Positions 1 through 9,625 of a stretch of 64,000 bases of DNA are shown in pieces; the stretch's first letter is position 1, and each line of letters starts with the position of its first letter. The stretch is from the NCBI GenBank assembly GCA_000987045.1, contig LAKY01000058.1, forward strand, positions 91,461-155,460. Reading direction: 5' to 3'. The stretch comes from Clostridiales bacterium PH28_bin88 (lineage in GTDB: Bacteria; Bacillota; PH28-bin88). Below the pieces are notes generated by a model that ran no database searches, had not been told where the DNA came from, and saw only the letters and a list, made by a program, of their open reading frames with translations. The position numbers and the translations under genes are program-made.

Positions 1-13
1 CGTCCACCCGTGT

Positions 14-1972
14 TTACTTTTTAACTCGTTTCTTTTGCAAGAAATATACCAGGGCCAGTCCCGCCAGGCCCAAGACGTCGGTCAGCAGTCCGGGCTTGAT
101 CAGCCCCAGGGCTACCCCGTAAAGAAGGACAGTTTCCGCAACCGTGGCATGGGTCAATAAGTACCTGGCGCCTGCGGCCCCCAGGGCTACCACTCCTATG
201 ATGGCGGTCAGCCCCGCCAGGATGCTGGCGCCGGCGTTACCCGCTTGAAAGACCAGTTCCGGCGAGTAGACAAACATGAACGGCACGATGAAGGCCGCTA
301 TCCCCAGGCGCACCGCCGTCCACCCCACCTTGTCCGGGCTGGCCCCGGCGATACCCGCCCCCGCGAAGGCGGCCAGGGCAACCGGGGGAGTAATGTTGGA
401 GATATTGCCGAAGTAGAAGGCAAACAGGTGGGCGGCAATGGGGTTCAGTCCCAACTTCACCAGGGTGGGCGCCGCCATGGTGGCAGCGACGATGTAAACG
501 GCCGTGGTAGGCATCCCCATTCCCAGGATGATGCAGGTAATCGCCGCCAGGACTAGGGTTAACATCAGGTTCCCCCCCGCCAGGCCGATAATGTTGTCTC
601 CCAGTTTAATGCCCAGGCTGGTCATACTGCTGACCCCCACAATGAAGCCCACCACCGCGCAGGCGATGGCGACGGTGATGGCGCCCTTGGCTCCACCCTC
701 CAGGGCGGCCAGAAACTCTCGCCAGCTCAGCCGCGTACTTTTACGGAGGGAACTGACCAGGACCGCGGCAACAATGGCGTAGAAAGCGGAAAAGGTGGGA
801 GTATATCCCTTCACCAGGAAATAAATGATTACCCCCAGCGGGATCAGCAGGTGGCCGCGTTCTTTCAATACGTTGCGGGTGTTGGGCAGTTGATCGGCGG
901 GCAACCCCTTCAGCCCCGTCTTGACCGCCTCCAGGTGCACCCCCACGTAACAGGCCAGGTAGTACAAGACTGCCGGAATTACCGCGGCCAGCATGATCAC
1001 CTTGTAAGGCACGTTGAGGATCTCCGCCATGATAAAGGCCGCGGCCCCCATCACCGGAGGCATGATCTGGCCTCCCGTGGAAGCCACCGCTTCTACCGCA
1101 CCGGCGAAATAGGGCTTGTAGCCCACGCTTTTCATCAGCGGGATGGTGAACGCCCCGGTAGTCGCCACGTTGGCCACGGCACTGCCGCTGATGGTGCCCA
1201 TCAGGCCGCTGGCAAACACCGCCACCTTGGCCGGACCACCGGGCGAACGACCTGCCATGGCCAGGGAAATCTCGTTAATCAACTTGGCCATACCCGTCTC
1301 GCCCAGGAAGGCGCCAAAGAGGATAAACAGAAAAATATAGGTGGCCGAAACACCGATGGCTACCCCGAAAATACCATCGGTGGATAAGTAGAGCATTTCC
1401 AGGATCCGGTTGACTGTATAGCCCTGGTGGCCGAAGGACCCGGGTATGAGGTAGCCGAAGTAGGCATAGCCCAGAAAAAGCATTGCCAGGATTGGTAAAA
1501 CCTTGCCGATACACCTCCGCCCCGCTTCCAGCACCATCAGGGCGGCCAGCACTGCAAAGGCATAGTCAGTGCTGTTGGCAAATCCCCCGCTGTACGCAAA
1601 GGCGTCATAACGCCATACAATGTAGACTCCGGCGGCAATACTGCCGGCGGTAAAAATGAAGTCCAGGACCGTGGGACGGTCCCTGCGGGAATGCCTGCTG
1701 GCTGGAAATAATAAAAATGTGAGCACCAGGATCAAGGTGAGGTGGATAGCACGCATCTTGATGGCCGGCAAGACCCCGAAACTGGCCAGCCACAACTGGT
1801 ACAACGACATGGCGATGGCTACCACCGAGGTAACCGTCCCCCAACGAGAAGACTTGGTGTACTTGCGATACTGGGATTCGACGTCGTATTTCTCAACAAC
1901 CTCATCGATAACCTTCTGGTCGACCGCAGTGGCTAACCCCCCGGACCCCCCATGCTCTTTCATAGGAATCAT
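14..1972 (-). CDS. TRAP transporter fused permease (TAXI type)
   Basis: This 652-residue membrane protein is the fused small-plus-large permease of a TAXI-type TRAP transporter, which imports an organic acid using an ion gradient. The N-terminal third has several hydrophobic helices (DctQ-like). From about residue 185 the DctM-like part shows family signatures such as GTISGSAVANVATTGAFTIP, ASTGGQIMPPVMGAAAF and GMGMPTTAVYI. The last 120 residues match the extra C-terminal helical region seen in this subfamily. The length is normal for the family. The upstream gene is its presumed binding protein, which carries an amber codon, so the permease may be orphaned. Substrate cannot be read from sequence. 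The neighbouring GlcD/GlcF oxidase suggests a hydroxy acid, as inference. Confidence 0.93.
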   Translation of the reverse strand: MIPMKEHGGSGGLATAVDQKVIDEVVEKYDVESQYRKYTKSSRWGTVTSVVAIAMSLYQLWLASFGVLPAIKMRAIHLTLILVLTFLLFPASRHSRRDRPTVLDFIFTAGSIAAGVYIVWRYDAFAYSGGFANSTDYAFAVLAALMVLEAGRRCIGKVLPILAMLFLGYAYFGYLIPGSFGHQGYTVNRILEMLYLSTDGIFGVAIGVSATYIFLFILFGAFLGETGMAKLINEISLAMAGRSPGGPAKVAVFASGLMGTISGSAVANVATTGAFTIPLMKSVGYKPYFAGAVEAVASTGGQIMPPVMGAAAFIMAEILNVPYKVIMLAAVIPAVLYYLACYVGVHLEAVKTGLKGLPADQLPNTRNVLKERGHLLIPLGVIIYFLVKGYTPTFSAFYAIVAAVLVSSLRKSTRLSWREFLAALEGGAKGAITVAIACAVVGFIVGVSSMTSLGIKLGDNIIGLAGGNLMLTLVLAAITCIILGMGMPTTAVYIVAATMAAPTLVKLGLNPIAAHLFAFYFGNISNITPPVALAAFAGAGIAGASPDKVGWTAVRLGIAAFIVPFMFVYSPELVFQAGNAGASILAGLTAIIGVVALGAAGARYLLTHATVAETVLLYGVALGLIKPGLLTDVLGLAGLALVYFLQKKRVKK

Positions 1973-2018
1973 GTCACCCCTTTATATTAGTTGCAGCCAC
2001 CTATGGAAAGGAATCCCA

Positions 2019-2051
2019 CAGGACGGGGGTTAATCCCGCACCCCCGTCCTG
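2019..2051 (-). promoter_or_regulatory. Strong hairpin between binding-protein and permease genes
   Basis: A perfect 12-bp inverted repeat (CAGGACGGGGGT and its complement) with a 9-nt loop lies in the 111-bp gap between the binding-protein gene and the permease gene. There is no T-run behind it, so it is not a classical terminator. Hairpins in this position commonly protect upstream mRNA or reduce read-through, giving more binding protein than permease. The role is inference. Confidence 0.6.
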
Positions 2052-2083
2052 CAGGGTTGTATACGGATTTTTGTGTCGTTGCA

Positions 2084-3103
2084 CTAATTGGCGGGTACGT
2101 TCAATCCCTTTTCCTTAAAATACTTGGCCGCACCGGGATGCAGCGGTACACCCATCAAGCCGTTGAGGGCGTTTTCCAGCGTAATGTCCTTGGCCGCGCT
2201 GTGAGCGGCTACCAGGTCCGCCTTGTTCTCAAAGATCGCCCTGGTTAACTGGTAAATCAGTTCCTCGTCCAGGTCCGCCCTGGTCACCAGCAGGTTGGCC
2301 TGGGCCAACGTGTTGATGGGCTCGGTCTGACCCTTATAGGTGCCGGCGGGGATAGTGGTGGGATAATACCAGGGCATCTCCTTGACGATCTTCTCAACCA
2401 TGTCGGGCGACAAAGACAGGAGCTTGACGTCGCTGCTGTTGGTCAGGTCCATGATGGCCGCGTTGGGCACACCGGCGGAAATCAGCGCCCCGTCGGTCTG
2501 GCCGTTCTTGATCAGCTCGACAGCTTCCGTAAAGCCGACAAAGTCTACCTTCATCACGTTCTTGTCGGCGTTGTAATCTATCCCGTGCACCTTCAGGATT
2601 TCCCGGGCGCTGGTTTCGGTACCGCTACCGGCGGCTCCCGGCACGAACCGTTTTCCTTTCAGGTCTTGCACGGACTTGATACCGGACTTGGCGGAAACCA
2701 CGATCTGGACCACGTTGGGGTACATGGCGGTCATCACCCGCAGGTCCTTGTTGGCCCTTCCCTCGAACTTGTCCCTGCCGTTGTAGGCGTTACCCACCAC
2801 CTGGTTCATGGACATCCCGATATGGGTTTCCTTCCTTTGAAGAAGGTTCATGTTCTGCACGCTGGCCTCGGTGGCCTGGGCGGACGCCCGGATATTGGGA
2901 ACCTTGTTGTTCCACGTCTGGGCCATCCCGTTCCCCAGCACATAGTACACACCGGTGGTGGTTCCGGTCGCCAGGTTAATGTCCCTCACCTTGGGGGCCT
3001 CCTGCTGGGCGGGCTAATCCGCCGGCTTTTGGCCGCCGCAACCACCCAGTAACGCCGCGATCAAGAATAGCCCCAGCGCCACCCATATAAATCTTTTGTT
3101 CAT
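2084..3103 (-). pseudogene. TAXI family TRAP solute-binding protein with in-frame amber codon
   Basis: The reading frame starts at ATG 3103 behind GGAGGCGAGG with a clear lipoprotein signal: MNKRF, a hydrophobic stretch, then GGCGG as the lipobox. Codon 30 is TAG (3014-3016). The same frame then continues without break to 2084 as a typical TAXI binding protein (INLATGTTTGVYYVLGNGMA, later FVPGAAGSGTETSA). The stop separates the export signal from the mature domain. A GTG at 2989 preceded by AGGAGG could restart translation, but the product would stay in the cytoplasm. The likeliest reading is a recent nonsense mutation. Amber suppression or pyrrolysine use cannot be excluded, though other genes here end normally in TAG. 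A sequencing error is also possible. Confidence 0.85.
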
Positions 3104-3346
3104 TTCTTTACCTCGCCTCCGGTGTTTTAACCAATCTCTGTTTTCGGATACAATCTTCTAATCTTCCTAATCGTCTGACTTGTTGAAGGCTACCCCTCCC
3201 CCCTTGCCTGTTGTCCTGTTGAGAAAAGTGTAAAGGGAAACCCGGACAGCCGCAACGGAAAAAACAGCGACCTGTCGAAAAAGCCCTCCGAGTTGTTCGT
3301 GATCGGGCTTGAGTTGCAGACAAAAAAATGGTCTGAACCTAGACAA
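3104..3346. other. Intergenic leader of the TAXI-TRAP genes
   Basis: I see no coding pattern in this stretch. It separates the response-regulator terminator from the binding-protein start and should hold the promoter of the transporter genes. No -35/-10 pair was good enough to name. The ribosome site GGAGGCGAGG lies at its low-coordinate end. Confidence 0.4.
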
Positions 3347-3380
3347 CAAAAAAGACCCTCTCGCTGGTCCTCCATGAGGG
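3347..3380 (-). terminator. Rho-independent terminator after the LytTR regulator
   Basis: Read on the minus strand, CCCTC and GAGGG arms enclose a short loop and are followed directly by TCTTTTTTG. It sits about 60 bases after the response-regulator stop, so it closes the oxidase and two-component unit and separates it from the transporter genes. Confidence 0.65.
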
Positions 3381-3437
3381 AACTTTTATCCATGGGAAAA
3401 CGCGAAGATTGTCCTGCCACGGACTCATGCAAGCGCC

Positions 3438-4211
3438 TTACAGGCCGAGCAGTTCGCGCAGGACTTTAGCGCGGGAACGGCTGACGGGAAGGGCGGTGCG
3501 CTTTTCGTCATTGACAACCAGCTTGTAAGTTCCGTTCGGGCCCGGGATGACCTCCCGGACATGGTCCAGGTTGACCACGTAGTTCCGGTGGCACCTGAAG
3601 AAGCCGCCGGTATTCCCCAGCCGCTCCACCAGTTTCTCGAACGTCAGGTTCACGCTGTACTCGTGTTGCGGCGTTCTTATGTACACCAGGCCGTTTCGCG
3701 TAGAGGCCGAAACCAGCGACTCCGTGCCCAGGAGCACTATCTTGCCTAGTTTGTTTACGGGAATCTTGCTCAACCCGCCCTTCGCCTGCCCGGTCCGGGC
3801 GAACTGTTCCGGACCCGCAGGTCCAAACCCCGACCGGTCCCCGCGCGCGAGGAGCCCCCTGATCTTGGCCAGGCAGGCTTCCAGCCGCTCCACTGTAATC
3901 GGCTTCAGGAGGTAATCCACCGCATTGGTTCCAAACGCCTCGAGGGCATACTCGTCGTAAGCGGTGGCGAATACTATCAAGGGCGATACCTTAAGTTCCG
4001 TGAGCATCACACCCATATCCAGACCATTCTGACCCGGCATCTGGATGTCAAGAAACATCACATCGGGCTGCAAACGGCTAATCAGGGCAAGGGCGCCGCG
4101 GGCCGACGCAGCCTCCCCCACCACCTCTACGTCCTTGAAGCCAGATAAAAGGTATCTCAACTCTTCCCTCATCAAGTCCTCGTCGTCTACCACCACAACC
4201 CGTAACTTCAT
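3438..4211 (-). CDS. LytTR-family response regulator
   Basis: This 257-residue response regulator has an N-terminal receiver domain (about 1-120) with the acidic pair near residue 10, the phospho-acceptor aspartate in MFLDIQMPG, and the conserved lysine in YLLKPI. The C-terminal LytTR DNA-binding domain (about 150-257) carries the hallmark FFRCHRNYVVNLDHV. It lies directly downstream of a LytS-type sensor kinase and forms a two-component pair with it. LytTR regulators bind direct repeats at target promoters. The adjacent TRAP transporter and GlcD/GlcF genes are the obvious candidate targets, which is inference from position. Length and domain order are normal. Confidence 0.93.
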   Translation of the reverse strand: MKLRVVVVDDEDLMREELRYLLSGFKDVEVVGEAASARGALALISRLQPDVMFLDIQMPGQNGLDMGVMLTELKVSPLIVFATAYDEYALEAFGTNAVDYLLKPITVERLEACLAKIRGLLARGDRSGFGPAGPEQFARTGQAKGGLSKIPVNKLGKIVLLGTESLVSASTRNGLVYIRTPQHEYSVNLTFEKLVERLGNTGGFFRCHRNYVVNLDHVREVIPGPNGTYKLVVNDEKRTALPVSRSRAKVLRELLGL

Positions 4212-4250
4212 AGAGCCCCTTCACCCCCATGGGATCACTTCCAGCAAGGT

Positions 4251-5969
4251 CTACATCGCCACGCCGGTGATATTTTCGATTCCGCCCGCACCGGGCCGTT
4301 CACCGGGTATCCGTACGGTAACCGACGTTCCCCTCCCCGCGGCGCAGTCAATCTGCAGGCCGTATTTTTCCCCGTATAGTTTACAGAGCCGCTCGTTGAC
4401 GTTGCTGAGCCCGATGCCCATGGATCTGGCCGTGAAGACATCGGAGAGCTTTTCCGGCGGGATGCCCACGCCGTCGTCTTTCACTGTAACCCAGGTCTCC
4501 CCGCCCCTTTGCTCCACGGAAACCAGCAGTTTACCCCCCTCCTCCTTGGGCATCAACCCGTGCCTGATGGCGTTTTCCACCAGTGGCTGAATGGTGAAGG
4601 TAGGCAGCCGGGTGTCCAGGCAACCCGGGTCAACCCTGATCTCCACCTCGATCTTTCTCCCGAACCTCACCTTCTCGATGGCGAGGTAGGCGTTCACGCA
4701 TTCCATCTCTTGACTCAGGGTGACGAAATCGTCCTTGGTTTTCAGGCTCTTGCGAAGAAACTCGGAGAGGTTGATGAGCAGTTCCCTGGCCCGCTCCGGG
4801 TTAATCCGGCATAATACCACGACAGTGCTCAGGGTGTTGAAGAGGAAGTGCGGGTTCATCTGCGCCCGGAGCATTTTCAACTCCATCCTTGACGCCAGCT
4901 CGGCCTGCCGCTCCATCTCCACGAACCCCACCTGGGTGGCGATCAACTGCACAATTCCCGAGGCCACCTCGATGTCAAGGGGGCTGATGTCCCGCTCCTT
5001 TTCCTTCAGGAACTGTACTGTCCACAAAGCCCGGTTCTTGAAAACCAGGGGGGCCACCACCGCCGACCCCACGGTGAGGTCCGGCGGGAAACCCGTCAGC
5101 GCGTCTTTCGTTTCAACCACCACCACCCGCCGCGTGGAGAGCGCCTCCCGGACGGCCTCGCGGTTGATGGCGCATCCCTGGCGCGTCATATCCGCACCGC
5201 ATCCCACATAGGCGAGGAGCTTCTCCGCGTCGGTAATCGCCACGGCGGATACGGGCATCGTCTCAAACACGATCTTGGCCACCTGCGCCGCCGCATCATT
5301 GTCCAGGCCATTCCTGGTGCAGCGGAGGATGCCGTTGGCAATCTCCATCGCCTTGTGCGCCAGCGCCGCCCCCACCCGGACTTCCTTCCGCTTCACGCTC
5401 TCCAGGATGAAAATAAAGACCAGCGCCCCAAGGGTATTGGCCACGGTCATCGGCACACCCAGCACCGACTCAAGTCTGAGAGCAGCCGAAAAGGGCCTGG
5501 CCATCAACAGCACCAGCCCGCGCTGGAGGAGTTCCACACCCAGGGCGGTGAAAAACACCACGGGGATGGTCAACCGCCTCCCCCGGTAAAGATGATTGAC
5601 CCCGCCCGCGATGGCTCCCCCGAAGACCGTACCCAGGGCGCAGGGGAGCGCGGTGAACCCTCCCAGGAGGTAGCGGTGAACCCCCCCGATCAGGCCCGCC
5701 CCGATCCCGACAACCGGCCCGCCCAGCAGTCCCCCGGTAACAGCGCCGATGGCCCTGGTATTGGCAATCGCTCCCTGTACCGGCACCCCCAGGTAGGTAC
5801 CCGCAATCGAAAGGGAACCAAAGAGGGCAATGGACAGCAGCGTGTTGGCCCGGCTCTTCCCCTCCCCCAGCACCAGCCTCCGGCATCTCCGCGAGTGGGC
5901 CAGGAAGTACGCCACCATCCCTATCAACGACATATCCTCGGTGAGGTCGAGGATCAGGTCCGGGGACAT
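4251..5969 (-). CDS. LytS-type sensor histidine kinase
   Basis: The sensor has about 190 residues of membrane helices of the 5TM-LYT type (IANTRAIGAVTGGLLGGPVV), then a GAF-like domain, then a LytS/YehU-type kinase core. The phospho-acceptor histidine is in QMNPHFLFNTLS and the ATP-binding domain shows IQPLVENAIRHG, KDDGVGIP and GIGLSNVNERL. The open frame extends to 6053, but that extension overlaps the upstream gene. The ATG at 5969, preceded by AAAGGGGCGG, gives the normal start MSPDLILDL. It is cotranscribed with the upstream Fe-S oxidase gene and the downstream response regulator. Placement within an oxidase operon suggests sensing of its substrate, product or redox state. Confidence 0.92.
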   Translation of the reverse strand: MSPDLILDLTEDMSLIGMVAYFLAHSRRCRRLVLGEGKSRANTLLSIALFGSLSIAGTYLGVPVQGAIANTRAIGAVTGGLLGGPVVGIGAGLIGGVHRYLLGGFTALPCALGTVFGGAIAGGVNHLYRGRRLTIPVVFFTALGVELLQRGLVLLMARPFSAALRLESVLGVPMTVANTLGALVFIFILESVKRKEVRVGAALAHKAMEIANGILRCTRNGLDNDAAAQVAKIVFETMPVSAVAITDAEKLLAYVGCGADMTRQGCAINREAVREALSTRRVVVVETKDALTGFPPDLTVGSAVVAPLVFKNRALWTVQFLKEKERDISPLDIEVASGIVQLIATQVGFVEMERQAELASRMELKMLRAQMNPHFLFNTLSTVVVLCRINPERARELLINLSEFLRKSLKTKDDFVTLSQEMECVNAYLAIEKVRFGRKIEVEIRVDPGCLDTRLPTFTIQPLVENAIRHGLMPKEEGGKLLVSVEQRGGETWVTVKDDGVGIPPEKLSDVFTARSMGIGLSNVNERLCKLYGEKYGLQIDCAAGRGTSVTVRIPGERPGAGGIENITGVAM

Positions 5970-5983
5970 GCTGCACCGCCCCT

Positions 5984-7354
5984 TTAGATAAAACGGATAG
6001 ATGCGTTTATTTTTCGACAACTTTTTCCCGTCTCCTGCAGCCCGCTCCCCCAAACCGGTAGGAATCCTTTTTCACCCTCGGCCACCAGGGGAACCGCCGC
6101 CTTTTCCTTACCACCAAGATAAGAACGGCTGAGGATTTCCAGCGTATGCGTCACCGGCACGGCGGACCCCGCCTGCTCCAGCCCCTGGGCCAGCTGCAGG
6201 CGGCAGGCCGGGCAGCCCGTGACCACCGCCTTCGCCCCCGTGGCCAGGATGCTCCTGGTCTTGTGGTTGCCCACCGCCATGGAAAGCTGGTGGTGAGTGA
6301 GGTTGAAGGACCCGGCGGAGCCGCAGCAGCGGTCCGCCCTCTCCATTTCCCGCAATGCCAGGCCCGGTACCGCCTGCAACAACTCCCGCGGCGCCCGGTG
6401 GACACCCTGGTGCCTTTTCAGGTGACAGGGGTCGTGGTAAGTCACCGTCATCTCCACCGGGTAAGCGCCCGGCCGGAAGTCCACTTCTTCAGTGAGGAAT
6501 TCGGCCACGTCCCGCACCTTTTGGGAAAACTCCCCGGCTTCGCGCGTGCCCACTAACTCTCCATACCCCTTCAGCATGGAGCCGCAACTGGCGCAGTCCA
6601 CCACCACCCGGTCCACCCCGGCTTCCTGGAACCGGCGGATATTGCGCCCGGCCTGTTCCACGGCCGCTTCCCGGTCGCCTGAGGCCAGGGCGGGCAGGCC
6701 GCAGCACACCTGCGGCGGCAACACCACCGTGACGCCATTGGCCCGCATCACCGTGAGCAAGGCCAGGCCGGTAGCGGGGTAGGCGTGGTTGGTCATGCAC
6801 CCGTAAAAATACCCTATCCTGCGCTTTTCCCCGGGAGTTTCAATCACCGGAGGAACCATCCTGGCAAAGGCGCGCCGCCCCACCGCGGGCAAAAGTCTTT
6901 CCTTATCCGCCAGCCCCCATGGGAGAGCCTTTAACAGCCCGCTCTTCCTGGCTACGGCCTGCAAGCCCGACCACCGGTACAGGTACAGTAACCGGGCCAG
7001 CAGGTTCAGGTTGCCACTGCTGGTCAACAGGTAGTGAAAAGCGGTTTTCTTCCAGATGGATAGACCCCTGGCCCGCGCCAGTTCCTCCCGGGCGGCCAGC
7101 ACCAGGCTTGCCACCTGCACCCCGTTGGGGCAGTTCACCTCACAGGTCCGGCATAAAAGGCATAGGGAGATGATTTCCCCCATCCGGCGAGACCACCCTA
7201 TCCGGCCGTCGATCAGATTATCCAGCAAAAAGATCTTGCCCCTGGCCACCAGGGGTTCCCGTTTGGTTTCCAGGTAAAGGGGACATACCGCCTGGCAGTT
7301 GCCGCATTTGCTGCACCGGTCCATCTGGGAGCGTAGTTCGGTTAATTTGCCCAT
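5984..7354 (-). CDS. glcF: GlcF/LldE-like iron-sulfur oxidase subunit
   Basis: This 456-residue Fe-S protein passes electrons from a flavin hydroxy-acid dehydrogenase to the electron-transport chain. Two [4Fe-4S] motifs sit at the N terminus (CSKCGNCQAVCP from residue 14 and CLLCRTCEVNCP near residue 70). Two cysteine-rich CCG domains follow (GCMTNHAY with VCCGLPA, and YHDPCHLKR with RCCGSAGSF and GCPACRLQ). This is the domain plan of GlcF. It starts 4 bases after the flavin subunit gene and is clearly coupled to it. The substrate may be glycolate, lactate or another 2-hydroxy acid; the sequence does not decide. Confidence 0.9.
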   Translation of the reverse strand: MGKLTELRSQMDRCSKCGNCQAVCPLYLETKREPLVARGKIFLLDNLIDGRIGWSRRMGEIISLCLLCRTCEVNCPNGVQVASLVLAAREELARARGLSIWKKTAFHYLLTSSGNLNLLARLLYLYRWSGLQAVARKSGLLKALPWGLADKERLLPAVGRRAFARMVPPVIETPGEKRRIGYFYGCMTNHAYPATGLALLTVMRANGVTVVLPPQVCCGLPALASGDREAAVEQAGRNIRRFQEAGVDRVVVDCASCGSMLKGYGELVGTREAGEFSQKVRDVAEFLTEEVDFRPGAYPVEMTVTYHDPCHLKRHQGVHRAPRELLQAVPGLALREMERADRCCGSAGSFNLTHHQLSMAVGNHKTRSILATGAKAVVTGCPACRLQLAQGLEQAGSAVPVTHTLEILSRSYLGGKEKAAVPLVAEGEKGFLPVWGSGLQETGKSCRKINASIRFI

Positions 7355-7358
7355 CTTA

Positions 7359-8735
7359 TTACCCCCACAGCATCTTACCGGGGCTTAGAATATTGTTGGG
7401 GTCCAAGGCCGCCTTGATGCCGCGCATCACCCGCATACCGGTCTCGCCTACCTCCAGCGGGAGGTAGGGGGCCTTCATGCTGCCGATGCCGTGCTCCCCG
7501 CTCAAAGTCCCCTCCAGCTCCATGGCTGCCCGGAACAACTCCTCCACCGCCAGTTCCACCCTGGCCATTTCCTCCGGGTCCCGCCGGTCCGCCAGGATGT
7601 TGGGGTGCAGGTTGCCGTCCCCGGCGTGGCCAAAGATAGCCATGGTGAGGTCGTACTTCTGGGCGATGGCCTTCAACCGCCGCACCATCTCGGGTACCCG
7701 GCTGCGGGGCACCGTAGCGTCCTCGGATATTTTGGTGGGTTTCAACTGTACAATGGCCGCGGATACCGCCCTCCGCGCCCGCCACAGTTCTTCCCGCTCC
7801 GCCGGGCCGGCGGCCACCTCCACGCCGGTAGCGCCCAACTCCCGGCAGACCTTCTCCACCGTGATGATGGCCTCGTCCACCGCCGGCCGGAACCCGTCCA
7901 CCTCGATCAAGAGGATGGCGCCCGCATCCACCGGCAATCCCATGTGCAGGTAGTTTTCCACGCACCTGATGGTCACGTCGTCCATCAGTTCCAGGGTGGT
8001 GGGCAGGATGCCCCGGCGGCTCACTTCCGCCACCGCCTCCGCCGCCCCATCCACCGTGGCAAACACGGCCATGGCGGTGCGTACGTCCTGGGGCCTGGGG
8101 ATTAGCCTCAAGACCGCCCGGGTAACCACCCCCAGCGTTCCCTCCGAGCCGGTCATCAACCGGGTCAGGTCGTACCCGGTAACGTTTTTCACTGTTTTGC
8201 CGCCCGTACGCAGGATCTCCCCGGTAGGGGTAACCACCTCCAAACCCAGCACGTAGTCCCGGGTGACACCGTATTTCAAGGCCCGCGGGCCACCGGCGTT
8301 TTCCGCGATGTTGCCGCCGATGGTGCAGGACTTCAGGCTGCCGGGGTCGGGCGGGTAAAACAGGCCCACCCGCTCCACCTCCTGCTGCAACGCCTCGGTC
8401 ACCACCCCGGGCTCCACCACCGCCAGCAGGTTACCGGTGTCCACCTCGAGGATCCTGTTCATATCGGTCAGCACCAGGGCGATACCCCCCTGTTCCGGCA
8501 CCGACCCGCCGCTCAAACCAGTGCCGGCGCCCCGGGGGTATACGGGGATCTTTTCCCGGTTGGCCAGCCTCAGCGCCTCCGCCACCTGCCGCGTGGTCCG
8601 GGGAAACACCACCACCCCGGGCACGCCGGTCTGCATGGTGCCGTCGTAGGCATAGGTCATCCGGTCCTCCAGGTTGGTCAGGATTTGCTCTTTATTCATG
8701 ATCTGATGCATACGACTGATGACTTCCTGTTTCAT
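7359..8735 (-). CDS. glcD: GlcD-like FAD-linked hydroxy-acid dehydrogenase
   Basis: This flavoprotein oxidises a 2-hydroxy acid to the keto acid. The FAD-binding half shows PVYPRGAGTGLSGGSVPEQG, IGGNIAENAGGPRALKYGVT and GKTVKNVTGYDLTRL. The C-terminal FAD-oxidase half has FGHAGDGNLHPN and SGEHGIGSMK. Size is standard (about 460). The frame opens at 8753, but the ATG at 8735 has a GGAGGGG ribosome site at the right distance and is the better start. Its partner GlcF follows immediately and a FadR-type regulator gene lies upstream, a common pairing for lactate/glycolate oxidases. Electron-bifurcating partners (EtfAB) are not present in the window. Confidence 0.92.
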   Translation of the reverse strand: MKQEVISRMHQIMNKEQILTNLEDRMTYAYDGTMQTGVPGVVVFPRTTRQVAEALRLANREKIPVYPRGAGTGLSGGSVPEQGGIALVLTDMNRILEVDTGNLLAVVEPGVVTEALQQEVERVGLFYPPDPGSLKSCTIGGNIAENAGGPRALKYGVTRDYVLGLEVVTPTGEILRTGGKTVKNVTGYDLTRLMTGSEGTLGVVTRAVLRLIPRPQDVRTAMAVFATVDGAAEAVAEVSRRGILPTTLELMDDVTIRCVENYLHMGLPVDAGAILLIEVDGFRPAVDEAIITVEKVCRELGATGVEVAAGPAEREELWRARRAVSAAIVQLKPTKISEDATVPRSRVPEMVRRLKAIAQKYDLTMAIFGHAGDGNLHPNILADRRDPEEMARVELAVEELFRAAMELEGTLSGEHGIGSMKAPYLPLEVGETGMRVMRGIKAALDPNNILSPGKMLWG

Positions 8736-8891
8736 ATTGCGCCCCTCCGCCATGCAACTTCCTTACTTATGACTTCCGGAAAAAACCCGCCGAAGCAATC
8801 CATCGCCGGCAACTAGCCGGCTTGCATCTGATAGCCTTTTGAACACTTACGTAATAAGCTCAATCACCGGGGCGGCCCGGCATTCCGCCTG

Positions 8892-9599
8892 CTAAAGTAG
8901 CTTCTTCTGAACGTTATCCAGGTGTTCCCGCATGCAGCGGCTGGCGCTCGTCCCGTCCCCGGCTTGAATAGCCAGGAAAATACGCCGGTGCTCCCGCACC
9001 ACTTCCAGCGGCCGCCCGGGGATGGTGCGCGTGTGTTTCCTGGTCTGTTCCAAAGCCTGGTCAAAAAGCCCGGCCACATTGTGGATCACTTTTACCAGCA
9101 AAGGGTTCTGGGTACTTTCCACCAGGGCCATGTGAAATCTGAAGTCCCACTCGTGGGCCACCTTGTTTGCCCGCACTTCGTTTTCCATGGCGTCGAGGGC
9201 TTCCTCCATCCGCTGCAGGTCCTCCGGCCGGGCTCTCTCCGCAGCCAGGGCCGCCGCCTCCACCTCGATAATACGCCGCAGTTCCAGGAGCTGCAGGATA
9301 CTCTCCCGGTGGGCCATCAGGGAAATGGTCAGCGGGTTGATATAGTGTTCAAAATCCAGCCGCCGCACAAAGTGCCCCCCGCCCTGGCGCATTTCGATAG
9401 CGCCGATGGCGGCGAGCCCGGTCAGCGCTTCCCGCACAGAAGTCCTGCTGACACCGAACATCTCTTCCATCTCTTTTTCCGAGGGAAGCTTCTCTCTCGC
9501 TTGCCAGACCCCTTCACGGATCAACCTTGCCAGTTGCTCCATGATTTCCTCGGAAACCTTCTTTTTTTGCACTTTTTTGATATAGCCATTGGCCTGCAT
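8892..9599 (-). CDS. FadR-subfamily GntR transcriptional regulator
   Basis: This 235-residue regulator has the GntR winged-helix domain at its N terminus (KLPSEKEMEEMFGVSRTSVR) and an all-helical FadR-type effector domain after about residue 90 (MALVESTQNPLLVKVIHNVA). Subfamily members control glycolate, lactate, fatty-acid and sugar-acid genes and usually repress until a carboxylate binds. It starts behind GGAGGTAATTC and precedes glcD by about 155 bp. A sequence matching the subfamily operator, TTGTCATACAA, lies 15-26 bases upstream of its own start, pointing to autoregulation. A second set of phased half-sites lies further upstream. Confidence 0.92.
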   Translation of the reverse strand: MQANGYIKKVQKKKVSEEIMEQLARLIREGVWQAREKLPSEKEMEEMFGVSRTSVREALTGLAAIGAIEMRQGGGHFVRRLDFEHYINPLTISLMAHRESILQLLELRRIIEVEAAALAAERARPEDLQRMEEALDAMENEVRANKVAHEWDFRFHMALVESTQNPLLVKVIHNVAGLFDQALEQTRKHTRTIPGRPLEVVREHRRIFLAIQAGDGTSASRCMREHLDNVQKKLL

Positions 9600-9614
9600 G
9601 AATTACCTCCAAAT

Positions 9615-9625
9615 TTGTCATACAA
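9615..9625. promoter_or_regulatory. Candidate FadR-family operator
   Basis: TTGTCATACAA fits the known FadR-subfamily consensus of the form tNGTnnnACNa and sits just upstream of the regulator's own ribosome site. Binding here would block its transcript. The match is exact in the conserved positions, but an 11-bp site can arise by chance. Confidence 0.55.

Noticed and set aside
2084..3103. Pyrrolysine insertion at the TAG codon
   Set aside because: No pyrrolysine genes are in view, the codon sits in a non-conserved linker just after the lipobox, and other genes here end in TAG. A mutation is simpler.
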